Assembly: GCF_000524195.1 (NCBI RefSeq)
Contig: NW_020170437.1
Location: 133,525-197,524, forward strand
Reading direction: 5' to 3'
DNA from: Echinococcus granulosus
Taxonomy: Eukaryota; Platyhelminthes; Cestoda; Cyclophyllidea; Taeniidae
Length of the DNA: 64,000 nt
In this document: positions 40,101 to 48,021 of the stretch, one piece after another
Layout of the letters: each line of letters starts with the position of its first letter
Numbering within the stretch: the stretch's first letter is position 1
Made by a program: the position numbers and the translations under genes
The notes under the pieces: generated by a model
What the model was told of the DNA's origin: nothing
Database searches by the model: none
The model's input: only the letters and a program-made list of their open reading frames with translations

Positions 40101-43100
40101 TGATATCATGAAGATTTAAATGGACGCTATAGACGTCTTATATCAAACCGTTTGGAGGAAAGCGCTAAAAGACCTCAACCCTCTAGAATTCCTCCTTTTT
40201 TTCCAAAAGAAACAAATGTTGACTGACCTTACTATAGAATGTCAGTAACTCAAGCTGCTCCATCAGAGCTTTTAGGTTATCGTTTGAACTGGAACGACGA
40301 AAAGGTAGTCTGGCATAAAAAGACTCTGGCAAGTGAGTGGGGAGGTCAAGCTGAAAGAGTACAAAAAATAAGTAAGGTTGGATTAGCAAATTAAATTCCG
40401 CCAAACTTTCTCCTTCGCACAGAAAAATGGTAATCACATGCACACGCAGCAAGCATCAGCCAACGCGAGCATAATATAAGCGAAATGCTAGTGTGAATAG
40501 GTAAAAAATCCTAGTCTACCCAAAAACACCACATGAAGATCAGAGTAGGTATAAAATTTTGCTAATGCGTGACTCAGTGGGAGATTACAGCTTCAAATGT
40601 GTAATCTGGTCACTCTAAGTTACACAAACACGACCAAAATTTACGCAGTATTGTGCTAGCCTACTTACAGCAAGCTCTCCAGGTGTCTAAGACCCCAGAA
40701 CCGATCGCGACCTCATCTGTCGCTAAGATCAACGGGCTGGAAGTAAGCTTTCCAGCGAGAGAGCAATGTTTGCGATAAAAATTTGACAAAAATAATCAAA
40801 TCACAATTACCTAAACTGTTTAAGGTATAAGGGAGAAGTTACTAAGGCTATCGAAAGTCTCGAAAAATAGTGGCAGACGAGCGAAAGCAATTGAGAAAAA
40901 AACTCACACTAGAAGCGATTCCCTTGATGATGTTCATTGAGTCAGTGAAGGACTGATCGACCAATGCAACGGCGGCCTGCTCCTCAGCCGGTGAAGGGGA
41001 CATGAAGCTACCTATAGCGCTCAGAACACGACGAACCAAGGAAGTGCCATCATCAGAGGTTGTCGAAGACGCCTAGTATTTTACCGCATAAACATTTCAT
41101 AATGAATTCAAGAAAAGAAGGCTAAGGTGACATCGATTCAGCGTGAGACATGTGACAGATGTAAATAAACTATGTCCATAGCGAAAGTGGGAGGTGATAT
41201 GTTCATGTTCATACCAATCAAGAGAGCAAAAAATCCAGGCAAATGGGAAATATCAGACAAATTGGGATTTCCTGGGATTCAGTTACAAAGACAGGGTGTG
41301 TTAAGTGCAAAACATCGTTAAAAACAGATTCTATATGATTCCAGACATACAGTAGTTATCTTCCTAGAGCATTAGTTTAATGAGCTGATAGGGATTATGC
41401 GACGGTCTCACTTAAGGATGGACCAATATCGCTAACATGAGGTACATTAGATTGCACTTTTTTACACTTTTTCATTGAAAAAGACACGCTATCTAAAGTA
41501 AGTGGAAATGTGAGTAGGTCAGACGAAAAACAAAAATTTTAATTTCTTGATCATGTCATTTTGTGGGTCAAAAGGCGTAAACTAATTTGCCCTTCAGGTA
41601 CTATTGTTTCCTATATCTGCCTGGATAATTGTGAATGTCGAATTTTATGATGCAAATTTTAGACAAAAACTTCCAACTCTATAAACTTAGGTAAAGAAAC
41701 CCAGCCGAGCTCCCAATACTTTGCGTGACTGGAATGAGACGAACTAATAACTTTGTAATACAATAAAATTAACTTTGCAAATGTGTGGAAACTATTGCTG
41801 TCTTATTAACAAAGGCTATTGACTGAATTGTGCCTGAAAAACCGAAATTTGCAAAATAGTACCACAAAAAAGGAGCCCGAAAAATAAACAATCAACTTAG
41901 TAAAAAACTCGTTAGGTATTGAAAAGGGTAGGTGGAAGCGAAAGTTCCCAGGGCATGCAGACCAATATAACATATTCAAAGGCAAAACATCTCCACAACC
42001 CTTGAATGCAAAGAATTCGCCAAAAAAGGTGGCTTTCGAAGTTTATTTATGGATTTGTCAACAATTAATAGACCTGCAAATTTTTCAGGGCGGTGAAAAG
42101 TATGGAGCGTTCCTAGCTCATACTAAAAATACATTATCTTTTGAAGAAGATGAAACAAGATATTCAGATTTACTACTTTACGCAACAAATGGAAGATCCC
42201 ATCAACCAATAGAATGCTGTAAAATGTACTAACCTCCATATAAAACAGAAGTAAAACTTATTTAAAAAATGATTGTATATGACTACTACAATACCGTTCT
42301 GTTCTAACTTTTAGAAGTTCCAGCTGATTGGTCACCTTCGAACTTTCTAGAAAGTCGTGATCTCTCTCGACCCTTCTTGATTGGCCCACATCAAGCAGAA
42401 AATGTGCTCTAAGTGCACTGATAGCCACTAGAAGGCGGGCCACGCTCAATCAGTTGCTAGGACTACGCGTAACTGAAATTACTGAGACATGCAAATCACA
42501 CTCAGGCAGTCTCCACCCTCTAGCCACCAGGCCGGTACCCCCCTTGTTTGCTCATTACGCCGACAGTAGAGATACCTATTAGTTAACCGGTTGGGAGATC
42601 GACAAAGTCCACACAACTCACGCACATAAACACCAGATTAGAAGAGTTGACAATTCAGTTAACAGCGTGCTGTAATGAAGGAATAAAGGGTGATGGCTTA
42701 AAACCGGAATAATACATCACGGGGGTAGCCATAAGTGAATCTAGGATATCAAGGACACAAATGTAAATGAATACCGAACAAAGTTAAAAAAAGCTTAATA
42801 ACCATAATTTGCGATTTCACGGGTGAAGACCATTCATTGATGAAAGTGGTGGGCCATAAAGCAGCTTTTTTTGCACCCATTTAAGAAAGAAAATCTACTG
42901 GTAAGAAAATTAATGCTAATTAAGTATTTCGTTATTAGTGAACATTTTTGTCAAAAGGGAAGAAGTTTAGCTAATTTATCAAAACGATTTTACAACTTCA
43001 AGAGGCTAGAATTGAATCTAACTCAAGGAAATAGCCTAAAAAAACCTTAGTTCATTTTCATCATCCTACGGTTAGACTTTTCCATTCGCGCTTAATTTGG

Positions 43101-45600
43101 GGTGCATAAATAATGGATACGAGTGATAGAGCATGTTATTTCATTGTTATATGGCTTAGAAACACCATAAAAAAGGTGGTTGATAACAAAAACGGATGTT
43201 TGTAATAATGAGGCGCTGCAAAAGTCGTAACGCGATATCGGGAAAGAAGAGCCTAACGGACCATGATAGATCGCTCTCGAGATGTCAATGCCGTATCCTG
43301 TCCCCAGGCCTCTGAGACCGCAGCCCCGGTCGCGTCCTCACATGTCACTAAGACCAACGGATCAGAGACGTGGCCTTCCAGCGGGAGAGCAACGTTCTGT
43401 CCATGCTCGTTCTGCCGGCGCCTCCGAAAGTGGGCTACCAGAAGGGTCCTGTAAGAAAAAGTGGACCCATCTGAACTCATCACAAACCGATTGGAGGTAA
43501 GCTCCCTGCATTTAGGCAAGCTGAAAACCACTGTTCATCGATGAAAGTCAGAGAGAGGAGACAATATTGCCAATTGCAATGACCCTCTTCCTCGAGATCT
43601 CATATTGCTTAGCGTCAAAGCATGCATGAAAAATGACCAAATATTACGGGCGAGCATGGGAATGGTTGACTACTCTGCTCGTAGTCCTACTTGGTATTGC
43701 ATGTTTCTTATAAATAGCAAAGTACACTTTTACCCTAGATGAAAAGTGAAAGGAGTACCATTACCCCCATCTACCAAGCAAAGTGGTTAACTTCTGAAAG
43801 TGATCAATTGATTGGATGTTAAGACAACAGAATATATGGGCTATTACCTAAAATGAATACTTTCAGGACAATGAAACATAAAATAACTCGGGTGTTATTT
43901 CACCGCGGGTTTTTCCAAAAAAAAAAACTAAGCAAGGCGGTTAGGGCATGCATAATACCAAGAGGAGTCGTCCCTCCCTACTTATTAGGAAGGATTGCCC
44001 AAACATCGGACGCGTGCTAGTAACGATAACAACCTCGATTCATAATTTAAGATGGCATTGTTGATAGATGTTTCCAGTTCACTATAACAACCTAAACAAA
44101 AGAGGCTGTATTGTCAAGACTATGGATGTCAACCGTAAGTGCCAAATTTGTCATGGATCGAGACGGACCAAAAAGAACATTGATGAGTCAAGCAGCCTTA
44201 CCTAAACAGTTCAACAAAATTAGCACTAAAGTCTTGCGACTTATTTCCCTACAGGTTACAAAAACACCTATCCTGCGTAAATAAAGCTTTGCTACTATCT
44301 TTTAACGAGTAAATAACCAGCAAGCTACTTTACTACTGGTTTCAACATCGAGTAGTTCAAAGAAGTTCATTTGAAATGCACAATAAATCTCTCGAGGTCA
44401 ACGTTAAATAAATATTTACTAATCCAGTTTAGTTTACAAAGGAAAAGGTTGTCTTGGCAGTAAGCGCGATGTTTCGTCGTTAAAATTATTTGTTGTGTTT
44501 TAGTCTTCCACAATTTTGGACTAATGCTAGGAGAACAATGCGATCATGCTAGAGATGGTAGGCGGAGTAATAAAAAGCACCACCCAATTTCTTGCACTCA
44601 TAAAAATTTGACGTTAATGCATTTACGAAAAGGCTTAAGACAAGGTACCTGATTATTTTGTGCACGAAAAATTAACAAGGGTTTACCTACTAAGGTTCAC
44701 CGTCAAATGTTAGCTTGACTTTTCTTAAAAACGTGTAGAAAGAAAGAATTGAGGCAGAAATCGCGACTTACCCCCAAACAGCCGATAGAGAAATCACGCG
44801 AGCCACTAAAATATTTTTAAAAATGAGGTAATTTGTTGAAATTATAGGGCAAATGAGCTCAAGCTAACAGGCCTTCCCAGAAGTAATCATGATTGGAGTA
44901 AAAACGAAAATTATACCGTGATAGAATGATTTGCTTTTCAGCGCAGTTCGTTTATTTACAATGGTGTTGCTAGTGTACACATGCCGTACGGTCGCCAAAT
45001 GTCAAACAGGGTTCATCATACAACATCGGAAAAATACACGGACTAAGCCAAAAAGTAGTACCAACTCATTAAGTCTATTAACCAAATTATTTTGGCTATA
45101 GCTAAAACAAATATAGCATATGTTCAGAGCTAATACAGTTAGCATCCAGTTTCCTTGTGTAGGTACCGCAAACAAAGGTACGTGAAGCGTACGCAATTCC
45201 AGTCCCACTTTGGCTTACCTGAACCCAGAGGGAAATGTATTCTATAACTATTATTAAAATATGAAATGAACACATTTATTGAATACCAGCGGAAAATTGT
45301 TGAAATTCAATTTCAACAACCTTTTAACGCAAATTGTATATATGCATACACGAGTTACTAAGTACGAAAAAAAATCACTACAAAAAAAACTGTTGCAAAC
45401 CGAACAAAATTCAAGGTTAGATGATAAGAGGGTATAAATTTCATTGCTAGTTAATCACATGAATGACATTAACCAGCTTAACCAAACGATAAAAATAACG
45501 CTAACGCATCTAACTGAAAAGACCACCCAATTTTTACTTACCGTTAGTTGTGAAATGCATAGTCAGGACAGAGAGGGGCACTAATATTTTCGGGTCATGT
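31152..45600 (-). CDS. SERAC1: SERAC1-like alpha/beta hydrolase (N-terminal exons incomplete)
   Basis: Exons in order, all minus: 45600-45542, 45241-45219 (microexon), 41072-40908, 40350-40228, 39064-38746, 37384-37099, 36705-36504, 35763-35663, 34645-34548, 34499-34074, 33153-33010, 31279-31152 (TAG). Phases agree throughout; the last ten exons alone encode 663 residues. Human SERAC1 acts at mitochondria-ER contacts in phosphatidylglycerol remodelling and cholesterol trafficking. Diagnostic blocks: IIFVNGMLGSVFHTWRQ, RCWPQAWLSEEFPEARILG, the nucleophile elbow IVWVAHSAGG, GIIFLSVPHRGN, and the C-terminal VDTNHTDICKP carrying the likely catalytic His. The N-terminal half is a poorly conserved helical repeat region. 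The first exon (HDPKILVPL, like human DPKTLIGL) and the 23-nt microexon are less certain. About 80 residues lie between the elbow and the SVPHRG strand that are absent in the human protein. The 38746 end uses a weak donor (GTAGGT), chosen because it keeps the frame. Confidence 0.9.
32044..32077. repeat. Perfect 14-bp inverted repeat with 6-nt loop
   Basis: Arms GCATTTGCCTAAAG and CTTTAGGCAAATGC, loop TTGGCA. It lies in the last SERAC1 intron. It could be a hairpin in RNA or a mobile-element end. Confidence 0.9.
40678..40770. repeat. Degenerate copy of the 43.3-kb block
   Basis: About three quarters identical by eye to 43302-43400, in the same orientation, including CCAGG, TCTNAGACC, CTAAGANCAACGG and TTCCAGCG with GAGAGCAA. 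On the minus strand this copy has stops and a frame break in the frame that is open in the other copy. It lies in a SERAC1 intron. Confidence 0.65.
42326..42496. promoter_or_regulatory. Cluster of CCAAT, heat-shock and octamer motifs
   Basis: Inverted CCAAT (ATTGG) at 42327-42331 and 42380-42384 flank a trimeric heat-shock element, GAA-CT-TTC-TA-GAA, at 42340-42352. An octamer, ATGCAAAT, lies at 42489-42496. All are exact by eye. The cluster sits inside a SERAC1 intron with no recognised gene beside it; it may be an intronic enhancer or the promoter of a lost or unrecognised gene. Confidence 0.4.
43302..43400. repeat. Intact copy of a duplicated block
   Basis: Partner of 40678-40770. On the minus strand it lies in an open frame running from an acceptor-like TTTCTTACAG (about 43448) to a TAG at 43253, containing DPLVLVTCEDATGAAVSEAW. 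The degenerate copy shows a related LILATDEVAIGSGVLDTW after a frame shift. The family is not recognised; a mobile-element or duplicated-exon origin is possible. Confidence 0.6.
45297..45319. repeat. Perfect 23-bp palindrome
   Basis: Arms TTGTTGAAATT and AATTTCAACAA around a single C, in the intron between the first two located SERAC1 exons. Confidence 0.9.
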
Positions 45601-46266
45601 CTGAAGGTGGAAGAATATTGGAATTAGTAACTCGTCCTAAAGTGTTCACCACGTTAAGCGATATTACGCCCCACCTAGACGGTGAAATGCCTAGCGCGAG
45701 AAAAGGTCACATGGACCAAAACTCTGGTTGTTGATTATTCTACAAGGATTGCTATTCATCGCGGAAAACCTGATACTAACATTTCGAATCAGTCCGATAA
45801 GGCGGCGTTACTTTAGCGCCAAGATGGAAGTGCTAAACAGTCAGCTGGTTTCCGGGAGTTTTCCTTGAAAAAAAGAATACCGGAGCGTATGTAACAATTA
45901 TTAAAACAATTCATCATAGTAATTTGCCTAGCTACTTGTATTAGTATGGAGTTGGAAACAAGCAGGTTAAAGGGGAAACAGGTGAAAACGAAAAAGCTCA
46001 GCCAGCCAAAAAACGCATCTCGGAATTTATAAAGTGAACAACCGAAGATATCTAAGTAAACGTTCATGGCCGAAAAAAACACGCTGAGCAAACAAATTAC
46101 TTAAGGAAATTACTGCCGAAGGTGGTTAGCTCGCAGGTAACCTACCCCAGAAAAGCCCTGAAAGCGCACCAAACTGAAAAGTGAACTCGTTGTATAATAA
46201 ATATATATTTAATAAGCTCGAAAAAATACCAGGAATTCTCAATGTGATTAAATGCTCATTTTCCAT
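45601..46266. other. Spacer between RPA3 and the first located SERAC1 exon
   Basis: Likely contains the 3' end of RPA3 (ATTAAA on the minus strand near 46211) and unidentified N-terminal SERAC1 exons. An open frame at 45813-46091 (minus) is hydrophobic and unassigned. Confidence 0.4.
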
Positions 46267-46674
46267 CTATTCTTCAGGTGACTGCATATAAAGACCATCA
46301 AATGTAGCAGTCAAATTAACCGCGTATGCATAGCGTTCAAGATCGAAATTGTTACTGGCCTCTTGTGGAAATATGACAGGTTCGGCAGTTGCCTGAATCT
46401 CATGAGCTTGTGTGACGAGACCTTGAACCTCAACTATACACGACTCCGGCGAAATCTTAACAAGGGCAGTAGGAACAATACAGGAACGGCTTACCTGAAG
46501 AGGTGATGAAAGGTTACACCTGACCTCAGTACCATCTGCACATTGTAACGTGATCCGCCGACCAGATGGATCAACAGAAAGTGCCTTACCCAATATGCAA
46601 ACTTCTCTATTCTCTAAACGTGGGATCAAGGCTCCAACAATCCTAAAACGTGGCCCACGTTTCCCCGTTTCCAT
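46267..46674 (-). CDS. RPA3: Replication protein A 14-kDa subunit (RPA3), with a 39-nt intron
   Basis: ATG at 46674, TAG at 46267. Read straight through it gives 135 residues; removing a GTAAGC...TTAAG intron at 46456-46494 gives 122, against 121 in human, and restores an ungapped match: NLSSPLQ joined to ISPESCIVEVQGLV, like human 'EPLDEEISGIVEVVGRV'. RPA3 is a single OB fold that forms the trimerisation core of the single-strand-DNA-binding RPA complex. Visible OB-fold strands: REVCILGKALSVDPSGRRIT, CIVEVQGLVT, and the C-terminal helix NFDLERYAYAVNL. An acceptor, TTTTTAG, lies 10 nt before the ATG. The upstream COX17 stop is only 119 nt away. An open frame extends 5' of this ATG, but its sequence is hydrophobic and crosses the acceptor, so the internal ATG was chosen. 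Confidence 0.88.
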   Translation of the reverse strand: METGKRGPRFRIVGALIPRLENREVCILGKALSVDPSGRRITLQCADGTEVRCNLSSPLQVSRSCIVPTALVKISPESCIVEVQGLVTQAHEIQATAEPVIFPQEASNNFDLERYAYAVNLTATFDGLYMQSPEE

Positions 46675-46793
46675 AGTTTTCTTCCTAAAAATCGAAAATA
46701 CGTGATGATCAGACTCAAGCGAAAGTAGAAAAAAAATCAGAAGAAACACCATTTGAAGAAAATTCAATTTAATGAAAATTGATAGCGGTAGCA
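46675..46793 (-). promoter_or_regulatory. COX17-RPA3 intercistronic spacer
   Basis: 119 nt. On the minus strand it contains an ATTAAA polyadenylation-like hexamer soon after the COX17 stop, a T-rich tract and the acceptor GATTTTTAG. It has room for 3' end formation plus trans-splicing, but little for an independent promoter. Confidence 0.5.
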
Positions 46794-46973
46794 CTAAATT
46801 TTAAAGCCAAGAGAACGAAGACAGGCTAGGTGCGCTTCAATCAAGTCATTGCAATTTTCTTCTCCGCGCTCCACGATGCATTCGTCCCGTGCCTTTCGAG
46901 TATCGGGACAGGCACAGCAAGGTTTCAGAGGTTTACCATCAGGACCGACAGGAAACTTGTCGGCGTCAGGCAT
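46794..46973 (-). CDS. COX17: Cytochrome c oxidase copper chaperone COX17
   Basis: A single-exon 59-residue protein (human 63). COX17 carries Cu(I) in the mitochondrial intermembrane space to SCO1 and COX11 for cytochrome oxidase assembly. Sequence features: the copper-binding Cys19-Cys20 pair in [19 protein letters not shown], and a twin CX9C fold with Cys22-Cys51 and Cys32-Cys41 as the expected disulfide pairs (oxidised by MIA40/CHCHD4 in known homologues). It ends GFKI, as in animals. The ATG at 46971-46973 follows an acceptor CCCTTTCTAG by only two bases, so the 5' leader is almost certainly added by splicing, probably by a spliced leader. A GTG just upstream was not used. Confidence 0.97.
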   Translation of the reverse strand: MPDADKFPVGPDGKPLKPCCACPDTRKARDECIVERGEENCNDLIEAHLACLRSLGFKI

Positions 46974-47059
46974 CACTAGAAAGGGTTAACCAGAAAACGA
47001 TGTACCGAATGGATTACTACACATTAATTGAAGAAGGAAAACGAGTATAATGAATAGTT
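46974..47059 (-). promoter_or_regulatory. PLPBP-COX17 intercistronic spacer
   Basis: Only 86 nt. The PLPBP stop codon is embedded in CCAATAAAAC, so the AATAAA hexamer overlaps the stop. The spacer ends in a pyrimidine tract and acceptor CCCTTTCTAG two bases before the COX17 ATG. Confidence 0.55.
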
Positions 47060-48021
47060 TTATTGGCGAGACCCAAATATGTGAGAACCAACACGAACCA
47101 GAGTGCTACCCATTGTAATCTAGACAATAAAGTACCAAGTTGTAATAAATGAAGAATAATTACGGCCATCTCATAGTCTGAAGACATTCCCATACTTAAA
47201 TGAAGCGAATGTTTCGAGATGCCCAGTGCATCGCAGACCATATTTCTGCAATCATACAGACACTACAACCACAATGAACAACAACAATGCGTACCGAGAA
47301 ATCAGGATTAGGTTCGAGATTTTCATCGTAACCATACCTCCCGATTGTCATTAATCCACGCAAATTAAGGTGGGGGCAGCATTCGAATACAGCTTTATAT
47401 AGGTCGACGAGGTCCGAGACAGCAACTCCACCCTTCTCTATAACAAAACTAATCGACCCAAGCAAGTTACGTTCTTCACCACTGGTATTGACTTGAATCA
47501 GAACATCAAGAGGCCTGCTGGACACTTTTTGCCATGCGCTATTGAGTAGGTTTGCAATTTTCAAACTAGACACTGTCTGCACCATAGCCAGGTTAGGAAC
47601 GGCTAACAACGCTAGATAAAACTCATATTTACAGGTAAGCAGTTTGATTTTATTAGACTGTAGTCTCCCAATAAAGTGCCACTGGATTTCCGGACATTTA
47701 ACCTCAAGCTGAGAAATATGAGCTAATACACTAATCCAACCTCCTCATTATTGCTTTTTTCAACTAGCTCCTGAATCTAGAACAATTCAGATAAAAATCT
47801 CTAGACTACATAATTTTCCCCAAATGCCTTCTGGCCAGCATTGTAAGCCTCGATAACAAGTCCTAGAGGCTTTGTTTTTGAAACAGCAACTAACTGTGGG
47901 AATGGCTGGCCAGTGTTTTCAACCTCAAAAACTTGAAAACTAAGGCAGTAAATACCTTTGCAAACGCCGCTTCAATTTTCTGAAGCACTAACTCCAAATT
48001 CTTCGCTGTCGAAACTGACAT
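47060..48021 (-). CDS. PLPBP: Pyridoxal phosphate homeostasis protein (PLPBP/YggS family), eight exons
   Basis: Exons: 48021-47956, 47923-47810, 47776-47741, 47708-47633, 47602-47471, 47437-47295, 47262-47164, 47119-47060. They give 241 residues in 962 bp. The seven introns are 32, 33, 32, 30, 33, 32 and 44 nt, all GT-AG. The protein binds PLP and helps keep free PLP and amino-acid pools in balance; in animals it is cytosolic and mitochondrial. Motifs in order: [11 protein letters not shown] with the PLP Schiff-base lysine at position 38, [86 protein letters not shown] and [14 protein letters not shown]. Each junction was placed by matching these family motifs as well as splice sites. The last intron could not be avoided, because it restores MGSTLVRVG. 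It is the first gene of a tight minus-strand group with COX17 and RPA3. Confidence 0.95.

Larger units (their letters stand above)
41073..45218 (-). other. Long SERAC1 intron
   Basis: About 4.1 kb between the microexon and exon 41072-40908. It holds a promoter-like cluster at 42326-42496 and the intact copy of a duplicated block at 43302-43400. No nested gene was recognised. Confidence 0.55.
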
